Assembly: GCA_964342525.1 (NCBI GenBank) | Contig: CAYFGQ010000010.1 | Span: 10,478 to 74,477 of the forward strand | Source: G963676205 sp964342525 | GTDB taxonomy: Bacteria; Campylobacterota; Campylobacteria; Campylobacterales; Arcobacteraceae | Direction of reading: 5' to 3' | Length of the DNA: 64,000 nt | Shown: positions 54,634 through 64,000 of the stretch, in pieces | Position numbering within the stretch: the stretch's first letter is position 1 | Layout of the letters: each line of letters starts with the position of its first letter | The notes under the pieces: model-generated | What the model was told of the DNA's origin: nothing | Database searches by the model: none | Seen by the model: the letters and a program-made list of their open reading frames with translations, nothing else | Made by a program: the position numbers and the translations under genes

Positions 54634-54666
54634 ATTTTAGCTTCACCACATAAGTGAGGCTAAAAT
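54634..54666 (+). terminator. Terminator after the di-haem peroxidase
   Basis: ATTTTAGCTTCAC (54634-54646) pairs with GTGAGGCTAAAAT (54654-54666) with one G:T pair and a 7-nt loop. Long stem, no T-run after it. Confidence 0.7.
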
Positions 54667-54762
54667 TACAAAATACTCTAAGTAAGTTAAATATCAAAAA
54701 AACTTACCATTTCCTAACTATTATTAGATATGATTAAATAAAAATTATACTTTAGGATAATA

Positions 54763-57700
54763 ATGAAAAATATTTTGTTTCTATTTTTTATAACACTTAC
54801 TATACTTACAAATACTCAAGCCCTAGAACTCACACAAAAAGAAAAAGAATTTATAAAAAAGCACCCTATTATAAAAATTGCAGGTACAACTGATAGTGCG
54901 CCTCTTCTTATGAAAAAGATGGATGGCACATTTGAGGGTATAGATGTGGATATAGCAAATCTTATATTTGAGAAAACAGGATTAAAAATAGTTTTTGAAG
55001 ATCATTATTGGTATAGATCTGTGCAAAAAGCTCTAAACAAAGAAGTAGATGGACTTAGTGCATCTGTATACAATAAGGAAAGATCAGATTCATTAAACTT
55101 TTCAAAACATTATATGAAAAGTACTCCAAAAGTTTTTGTAAAAAAAGGAAACCCTTTAAATTTAAAATCAATAGATGATTTAAAAAATAAAAAAATCGCT
55201 ATTAGAAAAGGGACTTTAGCAATTGAAAAACTGGCAATAAATCTACAAAATCAAATCATTTACAAAAACACTTCCATTGAAATGATCAACTCTATTATCA
55301 ATGGTGAAGCAGACTTTTTTATATTTTTTGACAATGTTGAATTTATAGCAGCAAAAGAAGGGATTGCCTATATAGATGTTGCTTTTACTTTAGGAAAAGC
55401 AAGGGAAGTTCTTTTTAGCCTAAGGAAAGATTGGCCTGAATTGATCTCTATTATAAACAAAGCATTAGATGATATTCCAGAATATGAAAAAGTCCAAATA
55501 AGAAAGAAATGGTTTGGTAGTTATAAGATTCAAAGTGATCTAAAGTTGACAATAGAGGAAAAAGAGTTTATAAAAAAGAACCCTATTATTAAAGTTTCAA
55601 GTGAGCTTGATTATGCACCTTTTAGTTTTACTATAGGAAATCAAGCACAAGGTTATAGTGTAGAGATGTTAAATCTTTTAGCAAAAAAAATAGGGATAGA
55701 GATAGAATATATTAATGGCTATACTTGGAATCAATTATGGAATATGTTTGAAAAGAAACAAATAGATATAATGCAACCTAGCCATAAAAATAAATATAGA
55801 GAAGAGATTGCCCTATTTTCAGAGCCACTACACCACTCAAAAAAAATATTTATCACAAATAAAAATAGCTCAAAAATAAATACAATAACTGAACTTTATG
55901 GTAAAACTATTGTTATGCCAAAAGCTTGGTCATTAATCAAATATCTACAAAAAAACCATCCCTCTATAAAAATTATTGAAACAAACACTATATCCCAAGC
56001 TTTTGACAAAATTAGTTCAGGTGAAGCATATGCAACAATTCAAAATGAAGCTGTTAGTAGTTATTTATTAAAAAAAGAGTTAAGGGATGATTTAAAGATC
56101 AATGGAAGATTTATCAATACTAATGGAATTAAAGACAACTACTTTTATTATGCCATACGTAAAGATTGGCATATATTACAAGGTTTATTAAAAAAAGCTC
56201 AATTTAATCTAAGTCAAAATGAAATAAAAGCCCTACAAAACAAATGGTTTGGTGAAAATAAAATTAAAATCACATTTACCCCTAAAGAGCAAAACTACTT
56301 AGAACAAAAAAAAGTCATAAATATGTGTATTGATCCAGACTGGATGCCATTTGAAAAAATCGATAATAATGGAAAACATATAGGAATTTCTGCTGATTTA
56401 TTAAAAGAGTTTAAAAAAAATAGTGGTATAGAATTTAAACTAGTTCCCACTAAAACTTGGTCAGAGACTCTTAAATATGCTAAAAATAGGACTTGTGATA
56501 TTATCCTCCTAGCTATGCAAACTCCCAAGAGGGAAGAATACATGGATTTCACTACACCCTATGTATCTTTTCCTTTTGTAATTGCAACAAAAAACTCTCA
56601 AATATTTATAGATAATATGGAAGCTTTATATGGTAAAAAAATAGCTTTAGTAAAAAGTTATGCCCATGTGGAGATCATAAGAAATAAATACCCTCAAATA
56701 AAGATCGTAGAAGTTGAAAACATGATGGAAGGCTTTGCTCATGTAAGGGAAGGAAAGGTTTTTGGATATGTTGATGCTTTAGCATCTGTTGCTTATAATA
56801 TCCAAAGAGAAGGAATGACAGATATAAAAATAGCTGGAAAATTTGATGATAAATGGATGTTAGGAGTAGCCACTCGTAAAGATATTCCCATACTAAATAA
56901 TATAATGCAAAAGATTCAAGATACAGTAGATGAAGAGACTAAACAACTAATATACAATAAATGGCTAGCCATAAAATTTGAAGATAGAATTAATTACACC
57001 ATTATCTATCAAATATTAGCTGTAGCATTACTACTTTTATTATTTGGTATTTGGAGATATTATGTGGCAAAAAAAACAAACAAAATAATGCAAGAGAAAA
57101 ATCAACAACTTCAGGCTGCATATGAGCAATACTCTTGGCTTGCTGAAAATATGGATGATGTGGTATGGGTTATGGGTGTTGATGGTAAATTTATCTATAT
57201 AAGCCCTTCTGTAGAAAAACTAAGGGGCTATACAGCACAAGAGATCAAAAAACAAAGCTTTGAAGAGGTTATTTGTGAAGGCTCAAGGCAAACAGTTATA
57301 GATGAGATGAATATTGGTATAGAAGCGGCAAAAAGAGGAGAGATCCCTCCAAGTAGAAATCTAAGGGTGGAGCAACCTTGTAAAGATGGCTCTACTGTAT
57401 GGACAGAGGTAAACTCCAAATTAGTTGTGGATAAAAAAACAAATGATATGAGATTTATTGGTCTTACAAGGGACATTACTCTACAAAAACAACTAGAAAA
57501 TGATCTAATCTTGGCTAAGGAAAAAGCAGAAGAAGCTACAAAAATAAAATCTGAATTTTTGGCAAATATGTCCCATGAGATAAGAACACCTATGAATGGT
57601 ATTTTGGGTTTATCTTCTTTACTTTTAGATACAAATCTCGATGAAAAACAACAAGACTATTTGAAAAAACTAAACTCAAGTGCAAAATCTTTATTGGATA

Positions 57701-59226
57701 TTATTAATGATATTTTGGATTTTTCTAAAATGGAAGCTGGAAAGTTAAGTATTCAAAAACATAAATTTAAATTAGTAGATGTTTTAAATGGAGTAAAAGA
57801 TATATTTACAATAAAATTGAAAGAAAAAGATATCCCTTTAATATTTGATATAGATAATAAAATCGCCCCAACTTTAATAGGAGATAACCTAAGACTTCAA
57901 CAAATTCTTAATAATTTAGTAGGAAATGCTGTAAAGTTTACAAATAAAGGACTTATCAGTATAAGAGTAAAACAATTAGAAAAAACAGATAAAACTCTAC
58001 TTCTAGAATTTTTAGTAGAAGATACAGGTATAGGTATAAGCAAACAAGATCAAGATAAACTATTTGCGCCATTTAACCAAGCTGATAATTCAGATACTAG
58101 AAAACATGGTGGAACAGGTCTAGGGCTAGTGATCTCAAAACAAATTATAGAACTTATGGGTGGAGAGATTTGGCTTGAAAGTAAAGAAAATGAAGGTAGT
58201 AGATTTTACTTTACCATTAAAATAGAATATGATGAGAATACTTTTTTAGTTGAACAAAATGAAGAACAAAATAAACCTCTTAAAACAAATGAAAAATTAC
58301 TCTTAGTTGAAGATAATGAAATAAATCAACTTATAGTAAAAGACCATCTAGAAAAATATGGACTGTCTATAGATATAGCTTCTAATGGAGTAGAAGCCAT
58401 ATCTAAGGTTGAGCAAAATAGTTATGCCCTAATCCTTATGGATATTCAAATGCCTATAATGGATGGAATAGAAGCTACAAAAAAGATTAGAGAAAAAAAC
58501 ATAGATACTCCTATTGTAGCCCTTAGTGCAGCAGTAATGCAAAAGGATAAACAAGAGACCATAGAAGCAGGTATGAACTATCACCTTAGTAAACCCATTG
58601 ATTGGGATGAAGTACAAAGGGTATTAAAAAAATATCTTCATAATATAAAAAATCCGATTCAAAATAATTTCATAGAAGATATTCCAGCTATCGACTCTTT
58701 TAATTTGATGAAAATAGTTAAATATCTTCAATCAGATATACAAAAGATATATATTTTACTTGAAAACTTTAGAGATAATTATAAGAGTTTTGATAAAGAT
58801 ACACAAAATATCTCCCAAAAAGAGTTAAAAAAATATATTCATAAACTAAAAGGTATAAGTGGAAATCTACAATTAGATGAGATTTATGAACTTACCCTAA
58901 ATATAGAGAATTTAGAGGCTAAGGATATATCCAATTCACTTAAAAAACTTAGTTTAAAACTAAATACAATAAATCAAGAAATACAAACAAAAATAAGCCC
59001 TTTACTCAATAAAAAAGATTCTATTTTAGATGAAAAAGAAAAAATAGATTTAATAAACTCTTTAATAAATGATATTGATGAGTTTAATTATATAGATTCT
59101 AAAAGAATTGAAGTTCTATTAAAACTTTTAGATGATAAAGATACCCAAATAAAAGAGGATATAAAAAATAGTTTTTATAAAAACAATTATGATAGTTTAA
59201 AAGAGTTATTAAAAAAACTAAGCTAA
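54763..59226 (+). CDS. Hybrid sensor kinase with three SBP domains, PAS, receiver and Hpt
   Basis: A 1487-aa BvgS-like protein. Signal peptide, three family-3 solute-binding domains (about 25-250, 265-505, 515-740), a membrane helix (745-768), PAS (about 790-925), HisKA with FLANMSHEIRTPMNG (His about 938), HATPase with GTGLGLVIS, a receiver (VEDNEIN about 1179, phospho-Asp in LMDIQMP about 1223) and an Hpt domain (IHKLKGISGNL, about 1355). It can run a full phosphorelay to a separate regulator; the next gene is a candidate. Confidence 0.93.
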   Translation: MKNILFLFFITLTILTNTQALELTQKEKEFIKKHPIIKIAGTTDSAPLLMKKMDGTFEGIDVDIANLIFEKTGLKIVFEDHYWYRSVQKALNKEVDGLSASVYNKERSDSLNFSKHYMKSTPKVFVKKGNPLNLKSIDDLKNKKIAIRKGTLAIEKLAINLQNQIIYKNTSIEMINSIINGEADFFIFFDNVEFIAAKEGIAYIDVAFTLGKAREVLFSLRKDWPELISIINKALDDIPEYEKVQIRKKWFGSYKIQSDLKLTIEEKEFIKKNPIIKVSSELDYAPFSFTIGNQAQGYSVEMLNLLAKKIGIEIEYINGYTWNQLWNMFEKKQIDIMQPSHKNKYREEIALFSEPLHHSKKIFITNKNSSKINTITELYGKTIVMPKAWSLIKYLQKNHPSIKIIETNTISQAFDKISSGEAYATIQNEAVSSYLLKKELRDDLKINGRFINTNGIKDNYFYYAIRKDWHILQGLLKKAQFNLSQNEIKALQNKWFGENKIKITFTPKEQNYLEQKKVINMCIDPDWMPFEKIDNNGKHIGISADLLKEFKKNSGIEFKLVPTKTWSETLKYAKNRTCDIILLAMQTPKREEYMDFTTPYVSFPFVIATKNSQIFIDNMEALYGKKIALVKSYAHVEIIRNKYPQIKIVEVENMMEGFAHVREGKVFGYVDALASVAYNIQREGMTDIKIAGKFDDKWMLGVATRKDIPILNNIMQKIQDTVDEETKQLIYNKWLAIKFEDRINYTIIYQILAVALLLLLFGIWRYYVAKKTNKIMQEKNQQLQAAYEQYSWLAENMDDVVWVMGVDGKFIYISPSVEKLRGYTAQEIKKQSFEEVICEGSRQTVIDEMNIGIEAAKRGEIPPSRNLRVEQPCKDGSTVWTEVNSKLVVDKKTNDMRFIGLTRDITLQKQLENDLILAKEKAEEATKIKSEFLANMSHEIRTPMNGILGLSSLLLDTNLDEKQQDYLKKLNSSAKSLLDIINDILDFSKMEAGKLSIQKHKFKLVDVLNGVKDIFTIKLKEKDIPLIFDIDNKIAPTLIGDNLRLQQILNNLVGNAVKFTNKGLISIRVKQLEKTDKTLLLEFLVEDTGIGISKQDQDKLFAPFNQADNSDTRKHGGTGLGLVISKQIIELMGGEIWLESKENEGSRFYFTIKIEYDENTFLVEQNEEQNKPLKTNEKLLLVEDNEINQLIVKDHLEKYGLSIDIASNGVEAISKVEQNSYALILMDIQMPIMDGIEATKKIREKNIDTPIVALSAAVMQKDKQETIEAGMNYHLSKPIDWDEVQRVLKKYLHNIKNPIQNNFIEDIPAIDSFNLMKIVKYLQSDIQKIYILLENFRDNYKSFDKDTQNISQKELKKYIHKLKGISGNLQLDEIYELTLNIENLEAKDISNSLKKLSLKLNTINQEIQTKISPLLNKKDSILDEKEKIDLINSLINDIDEFNYIDSKRIEVLLKLLDDKDTQIKEDIKNSFYKNNYDSLKELLKKLS

Positions 59227-59291
59227 TAGATTTTTTTATAATCTTTAGCTATTATTTTATAAAATATCATATATTTATACAAAGAGGTTAA

Positions 59292-59975
59292 ATGAATAAA
59301 TTAACAATCTTAGTTGTTGAAGATGAAAAAATAACTACAGATATAATAATTAATAGTTTAAAAAATGAAGATAGATATATTATAAAAGTAGCCACTGATG
59401 GAAAAAAAGGTTTAGAGGCTTACAAAAAAATAAAACCTGATATCATCATATCAGATCTTCATATGCCAAATCTAAATGGTATAGATATGATAAATGAGAT
59501 AAGAAAAAATGATCAAAATGTAAAAGTGATAATCCTAACCTCACACGATGATCTTCACTATCTTTTAAAAGCTGCAGAGTTAAAACTTACAAAATATCTT
59601 ATAAAACCTTTTATAGATAAAGAATTGATTGAAGCTGTAGATGAAGCGGTTGAGCATATGCAAAAATACCACGTAATCTCAAATGATATTATAAATCTAC
59701 CAGAGGGCTTTACATGGGATATAAATAATCTAGAACTAAAAAAAGACATTAACCCCATAAACCTCACTCCAAAAGAAAAAAGGGTTTTGAATCTTCTTTT
59801 TACAAACCCAAATAATGTGATTGAATATGACGATATTTTTCAAATTGTTTGGAATGATTTTTATGAAACCCCAAATAAAGAAGCACTAAAAACACTTATG
59901 TCAAGTGTAAGAAAAAAACTTCCAAATGGTGTAATTGAAAATGTTTTTGGATTGGGATATAAAGCAAGTATATAA
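59292..59975 (+). CDS. OmpR-type response regulator
   Basis: A 227-aa regulator: receiver with VVEDE (8-12), phospho-Asp55 (ISDLHMPNLNG) and Lys in LIKPF, followed by a winged-helix output domain (LTPKEKRVLNLLF to FGLGYKASI). It is 65 bp after the triple-SBP kinase and is its likely partner, or that of the second kinase downstream. DNA targets unknown. Confidence 0.93.
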   Translation: MNKLTILVVEDEKITTDIIINSLKNEDRYIIKVATDGKKGLEAYKKIKPDIIISDLHMPNLNGIDMINEIRKNDQNVKVIILTSHDDLHYLLKAAELKLTKYLIKPFIDKELIEAVDEAVEHMQKYHVISNDIINLPEGFTWDINNLELKKDINPINLTPKEKRVLNLLFTNPNNVIEYDDIFQIVWNDFYETPNKEALKTLMSSVRKKLPNGVIENVFGLGYKASI

Positions 59976-60075
59976 AATAGATAAATTTACTATTTTTTAT
60001 CCTAAAAATGATGAAATCTTACTACTTCCTTACATCTATCTTTTATAATTTGAAAAGAAATAAAAAAGGGACTCT

Positions 60076-61086
60076 ATGAAAAAACTTTCAATACTATTTT
60101 TACTTTTATCAACTCTACTTTTTGCAAATGGAGTAAAACCTGTAATGCTTTATGATACAAAAGAGATATTTGATAAATCATGGAATGAAGCTATTCATAA
60201 AGGGATAAAGAAATTTGAGAAAAGAGTAAATATAAAAGTTGAAGAAGCCAGTGTTCTAAATATAAAAGAGTTTAGGGATAAAATAAACTACTATACAAAA
60301 AATGGCTATAACCCTATTATGTTTAATAACCTTTATCAAGAAAAAGAAGAAGTGATAAAGAAAATGATTTTAGAGTACCCAAAAACTAGATTTATAGTAT
60401 TTAATGGACGTTTTAATATACCAAATGTACATTACTTTATCTTTTCAAATCAAGAATCATCTTTTTTAGCAGGATATCTAGCTAGTAAACAAAGTAAAAC
60501 TAAAAAACTTGGTTTCGTAGGTGGTATGGATATCCCACTTATAAGAAATTTTTTATGTGGTTATATAAAAGGTGCAAAATATCAAAATAAAAACACCAAA
60601 ATACTATATGACTTTGTTGGAGATGATTTTAGTAATGCATGGAATAATAAAAAAGCTGCATTTGACTTAAGCTCGAAACAGATAAAAGATGGTGCAGATA
60701 TTATCTTCTCTCCAACTGGAGGAAGTAGTCTAGGAGCTTTAAAAGCAGCACATGAAAAAAAGGTGCTTGGTATTGGAGTAGATAGTAATCAAAACAATAT
60801 CTATCCAGGTAGTGTTCTTACTTCAACCATGGTAAGGGTTGATAATGCCGCTTTTAGATCACTTATGGCAGCTAAAAGAGATATTTGGGGTGAACAGATG
60901 AAAGTGATGGGTCTTCAAGAAAATGGAGTACAACTAGCCTTTGATAAACATAATGAAACTTTAATATCAAAAGAGCTAAGAAATGAACTTGAACATATTA
61001 AAGCAGATATTATTCTAAAAAAGATCCCTTTAGATGACTATACATTTACAAATACTTGTAAAATAGAAAATAAAGTACTTTTTTGA
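60076..61086 (+). CDS. BMP/PnrA-family binding protein
   Basis: A 336-aa periplasmic protein of the basic membrane protein (Med/PnrA) family, with a signal peptide ending near Ala18. Family marks are SSFLAGYLASKQSKTKKLGFVGG and GADIIFSPTGGSSLGALKAA, with the GIGVDSNQ segment. These proteins often bind nucleosides. No ABC transporter genes follow; the stop overlaps the start of a sensor kinase, so it probably presents its ligand to that kinase. Confidence 0.88.
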   Translation: MKKLSILFLLLSTLLFANGVKPVMLYDTKEIFDKSWNEAIHKGIKKFEKRVNIKVEEASVLNIKEFRDKINYYTKNGYNPIMFNNLYQEKEEVIKKMILEYPKTRFIVFNGRFNIPNVHYFIFSNQESSFLAGYLASKQSKTKKLGFVGGMDIPLIRNFLCGYIKGAKYQNKNTKILYDFVGDDFSNAWNNKKAAFDLSSKQIKDGADIIFSPTGGSSLGALKAAHEKKVLGIGVDSNQNNIYPGSVLTSTMVRVDNAAFRSLMAAKRDIWGEQMKVMGLQENGVQLAFDKHNETLISKELRNELEHIKADIILKKIPLDDYTFTNTCKIENKVLF

Positions 61087-63503
61087 TGAAAGAATCTTTT
61101 TCATCAATCAAAGTCACTATTTTCCTAGGCTTATTTATAGCCATATCCATACCCATATCTATTGCTGGTATTTATACAATAAATTTAAATAAACAAAAAC
61201 TCTATGAAAAATTTGAATTATCACGAGAGCAAATAACATCTAATATTGCAAACTCTATGATTCAACCTTTATATAATTTCTCACCCAATAATGGTTCCCT
61301 CGCCCTTGAGATTATCAAACAAAATATTGATATTATAAAAATAGAGATTTATGATGAAGTAAGTGAAGCAGACTTTATCACCATAAACATCCCTTCTCGT
61401 AATAAAGCAGATACTTTTAAAAACTATCAAAATATATCACTAAATGGAGAGAGTTTAGGATGGCTTGAGGTTACATATAGTGATTATAGACTCAAAGAAG
61501 AACTAAATGAAACAAAAAAGTTTTTAATTAGAATCTTTGGATTTACCTTTTTAGCTTTATTTTCAATAATGTATCCACTTTTATATTTTAAAGTTTTATC
61601 CCCTTTAAAAAGACTTTTAAAACAATCCCAAGATTTTAAAAACAATACATTTGAGAAAAGATATTTTTGGAAAGAAGCTGATGAGATAGGACAAGTGGGA
61701 AGAACCCTTGATCTTGCTCGAAACTCAGTTGAAGGGACAAAAATAAAACTGATAGAAGCAAAAAATAAAGCTGAAAAAGAAACAAAAGTAAAATCTGAAT
61801 TTTTAGCTAATATGTCCCATGAGATAAGAACACCTATAAATGGAATACTAGGACTTACAAAACTTATACTAAATACAAAAATAGATGAAAAACAAAAAAA
61901 CTATCTTCAAAAGATAAACCACTCTTCTGAATCCCTATTAAATATTATCAATGATATTTTAGATTATTCAAAAATGGAAGTGGGAAAATTTAGACTAGAA
62001 AATAGGGATTTTAGCCTAAAAGAGATGATAACTATTATAGAGGGTTTATTTTTATTTTATGCAAAAAATAAGGGCATAAAACTCTCCTTTGAGATAGAAA
62101 AATCTACCCCCACTTTTTTTAGAGGAGATAATCTAAGACTTCAACAAATATTTAATAACCTAATAAGTAATGCACTAAAATTTACTAATGATGGAGAGAT
62201 TAAAGTATCCATAAAAACAAAAGCAATAATTAAAAACAAAGTTGAACTTTTCGTATGTGTTGAAGATACTGGAATAGGAATAAACAAACAAGACAAAGAA
62301 AAAATATTTAAATCCTTTGAACAAGCAGATAACTCAAACACAAGAAAGCATGGGGGAACAGGATTAGGTCTAAGCATCACAAAACAAATTATTGAACTTA
62401 TGAATGGAAAAATATGGCTAGAGAGTGAAGAGAAAAAAGGGAGCAAGTTTTATTTTACTGCTATTTTAGAATATAAAGAGAATTTAAAAGAGTCATCACA
62501 AGAAAAAAACACTCTTCAACTTCAAGCAAATGCTTATGTATTATTAGTTGAAGATAATGAAATAAATCAAATAGTAGCTGCTGAAAATCTAAGGACCTAT
62601 GGCTTAAATGTGGATATAGCATCAAATGGACTTGAAGCACTTCAAAAGCTTCAAGAAAAAATATATGATCTTATCTTTATGGATATTCAAATGCCTATAA
62701 TGGATGGACTAGAAACCACTAAAGAGATAAGAAAGAAAAATATCAAAACTCCAATTATAGCCCTTAGTGCAGCTGCCATGAAAGAAGATAAACAAAAAGC
62801 AAAAGATATTGGTATAGATGATTATATATCTAAACCAATAATTTGGAGTGAAGTAGAAAAAGTTTTACAAAGATATCTAGAAACCAATTATAAAGAGATT
62901 CTCCCTTTAGAAAACCCCCTAGAAGAAGATCTTATACAAATAGATGGTTTAGATATTAAAAAGATCACCTTAGCGCTTAAAATGAAACCCCAAAGAGTAT
63001 ATCTTTTACTTGAAAACTTTAAAAACTCCTATAAAGATTTTGATAAAAAGATAAATAATATGGATTGGGATTCAAAAGAATTTGATGAATATATCCACAA
63101 ATTAAAAGGGGTAAGTGGAAATCTCCAAATTGATAATATATACACCATTACACAAAAAATAGAACAAGATAAACAAAATAGAGATAAACTACTTATTAAC
63201 TTATCAAATATATTAAAAACAATCACCCAATCAATTGAAGAAAAATTATCAAAAAATAAAATACCAGATAAAAATGAAAAGATAGATGATAAACAACTTA
63301 TAGAAAAGATAGATCTTTTAATCACAGATATTGATGAATTTAATTTCATTGATTCATTAAGGATAAATAAATTAGTAGAATTCTTATATAAACTTGATGA
63401 AAAACAAAAAAATGATATTTTACAAAGCTTTGAAGAAAATGATTATGATAAACTAAAAGAGCTATTACTATTTATAAAAAAGGATAAATATGCACAAGAG
63501 TAA
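61086..63503 (+). CDS. Hybrid sensor kinase with HAMP, receiver and Hpt
   Basis: An 805-aa kinase from the ATG at 61086, which shares its A with the upstream TGA; a TTG at 61083 would add one residue. Two helices (about 12-32 and 153-178) flank a short periplasmic region of about 120 residues. HAMP follows, then HisKA (FLANMSHEIRTPING, His about 244), HATPase (GTGLGLSIT), receiver (VEDNEIN, phospho-Asp in FMDIQMP about 530) and Hpt (IHKLKGVSGNL, about 670). It closely resembles the C-terminal part of the triple-SBP kinase, so the two arose by duplication. Confidence 0.93.
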   Translation: MKESFSSIKVTIFLGLFIAISIPISIAGIYTINLNKQKLYEKFELSREQITSNIANSMIQPLYNFSPNNGSLALEIIKQNIDIIKIEIYDEVSEADFITINIPSRNKADTFKNYQNISLNGESLGWLEVTYSDYRLKEELNETKKFLIRIFGFTFLALFSIMYPLLYFKVLSPLKRLLKQSQDFKNNTFEKRYFWKEADEIGQVGRTLDLARNSVEGTKIKLIEAKNKAEKETKVKSEFLANMSHEIRTPINGILGLTKLILNTKIDEKQKNYLQKINHSSESLLNIINDILDYSKMEVGKFRLENRDFSLKEMITIIEGLFLFYAKNKGIKLSFEIEKSTPTFFRGDNLRLQQIFNNLISNALKFTNDGEIKVSIKTKAIIKNKVELFVCVEDTGIGINKQDKEKIFKSFEQADNSNTRKHGGTGLGLSITKQIIELMNGKIWLESEEKKGSKFYFTAILEYKENLKESSQEKNTLQLQANAYVLLVEDNEINQIVAAENLRTYGLNVDIASNGLEALQKLQEKIYDLIFMDIQMPIMDGLETTKEIRKKNIKTPIIALSAAAMKEDKQKAKDIGIDDYISKPIIWSEVEKVLQRYLETNYKEILPLENPLEEDLIQIDGLDIKKITLALKMKPQRVYLLLENFKNSYKDFDKKINNMDWDSKEFDEYIHKLKGVSGNLQIDNIYTITQKIEQDKQNRDKLLINLSNILKTITQSIEEKLSKNKIPDKNEKIDDKQLIEKIDLLITDIDEFNFIDSLRINKLVEFLYKLDEKQKNDILQSFEENDYDKLKELLLFIKKDKYAQE

Positions 63504-63855
63504 TATTTTAGTGGTTGATGATGAATCTCTAAATATACAAATAGTATCTGAGATATTAAAAGAAACATATAATATAAAGGTAGCTTTTGATGGACAAAAA
63601 GCTCTAAATATTGTAGAAAAAATAGATATAGACCTTATTCTTTTAGATATAAATATGCCTAAAATGGACGGATATGAAGTAGCTAAAAAACTAAAAGAAA
63701 ACCCAAAAACTTCCCATATTCCATTTATATTTATAACTGCAAAACACGATCAAGAATCCATAAACAAAGGATTTAAGATAGGAGCTGAAGATTATATCTT
63801 CAAACCATTTAATAAAGAAGAGCTTATATTAAAAGCTTCAAAATATTTAAGATAA
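63490..63855 (+). CDS. Stand-alone receiver protein
   Basis: A 121-aa single receiver domain: VVDDES (8-13), phospho-Asp53 (LLDINMPKMDG), Thr in FITAKH and Lys in FKPF. There is no output domain, as in CheY-like proteins. It overlaps the kinase gene by 14 bases, so it should work with it, for example by interacting with another protein or by acting as a phosphate sink. Confidence 0.93.
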   Translation: MHKSNILVVDDESLNIQIVSEILKETYNIKVAFDGQKALNIVEKIDIDLILLDINMPKMDGYEVAKKLKENPKTSHIPFIFITAKHDQESINKGFKIGAEDYIFKPFNKEELILKASKYLR

Positions 63856-63881
63856 GAAGAGAGAATAAAGATCCTCTCTTC
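63856..63881. terminator. Convergent terminator
   Basis: GAAGAGAG (63856-63863) and CTCTCTTC (63874-63881) form a perfect 8-bp stem directly after the receiver stop, in the gap between two convergent genes. Confidence 0.75.
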
Positions 63882-63887
63882 TACCTC

Positions 63888-64000
63888 CTAAAACCTATAA
63901 GAGATCCCCACCTGAGCAAGCATAGTTTCATAATGCTCTATCTGCGATGTTGTTGCTGATGTTTTTAAATTTGTTATATATTCATGGCTTAAATATTTTA
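63888..64000 (-). CDS. Outer-membrane beta-barrel protein, C-terminal fragment
   Basis: The minus strand reads an open frame ending QVGISYRF and a TAG at 63888-63890; it continues beyond the right edge. The alternating pattern with a terminal Phe is the usual signal for outer-membrane barrel assembly, as in TonB-dependent receptors and porins. With 36 residues visible the family cannot be fixed. Confidence 0.6.
   Translation of the reverse strand, partial: KYLSHEYITNLKTSATTSQIEHYETMLAQVGISYRF

Overview
The window looks like a chromosomal segment of a marine or host-associated member of the Campylobacterota, most likely Arcobacteraceae. The reasons are the very AT-rich DNA, the short flagellin, scattered flagellar genes, a petABC operon with a di-haem cytochrome c1, the trxA-trxB-dapB-purF order, histidine kinases with the IAHQWRQPL phospho-acceptor signature, and many chemoreceptors and two-component proteins. 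No rRNA, tRNA, CRISPR array or prophage is visible.

Layout. 1-3.5 kb: luxS (cut by the window edge), a class V aminotransferase and an ankyrin-repeat protein. 3.5-8.4 kb: flagellar genes, with fliM and flgI leftward and an acidic unknown protein, fliQ, a fliJ-like gene, a motE/flgY-like gene and fliL rightward. 8.4-13.5 kb: trxA, trxB, dapB, purF, a radical SAM gene and a small lipoprotein. 13.5-17.1 kb: the petABC cytochrome bc1 operon plus a small haem protein. 17.1-18.6 kb: an IscR-like Rrf2 regulator translationally coupled to a DHH phosphoesterase. 18.7-22.1 kb: flagellin and a double-Cache chemoreceptor. 22.5-26.2 kb: a leftward operon of peptide-binding protein, H-NOX gas sensor, soluble histidine kinase and HAD phosphatase. 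26.2-33.6 kb: a CAP/Sel1 secreted protein, Fur, a PhoX-like lipoprotein, then a di-haem protein with a NicO metal transporter, a DUF1007 protein and a small periplasmic protein.

33.6-54.6 kb is an iron and sensing region. It holds a degenerate EAL protein, fbpA, a NIT-domain kinase and a double-NIT chemoreceptor. An IS110-family insertion and about 900 bp of palindrome-rich non-coding DNA follow, then a double-SBP sensor kinase and fbpBC. The region closes with an imelysin / di-haem oxidoreductase / imelysin / membrane hydroxylase / di-haem peroxidase series. Fur-like 6-1-6 boxes lie upstream of fur, fbpA and the first imelysin. 54.7-63.9 kb carries a sensor cascade: a triple-SBP hybrid kinase, an OmpR-type regulator, a BMP-family binding protein, a second hybrid kinase and a stand-alone receiver. 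The right edge cuts the C-terminus of an outer-membrane beta-barrel protein on the minus strand.

Points most worth a second look: the IS110 element with its flanking direct repeats and candidate guide (bridge/seek) RNA; two related large palindromes beside it; the iron/haem series with two imelysins, one lacking the usual motif; the H-NOX with Lys in place of the haem-contacting Arg; and the NicO-DUF1007-dihaem cluster with EF-hand-like loops. All family assignments come from reading motifs by eye; no database search was run.
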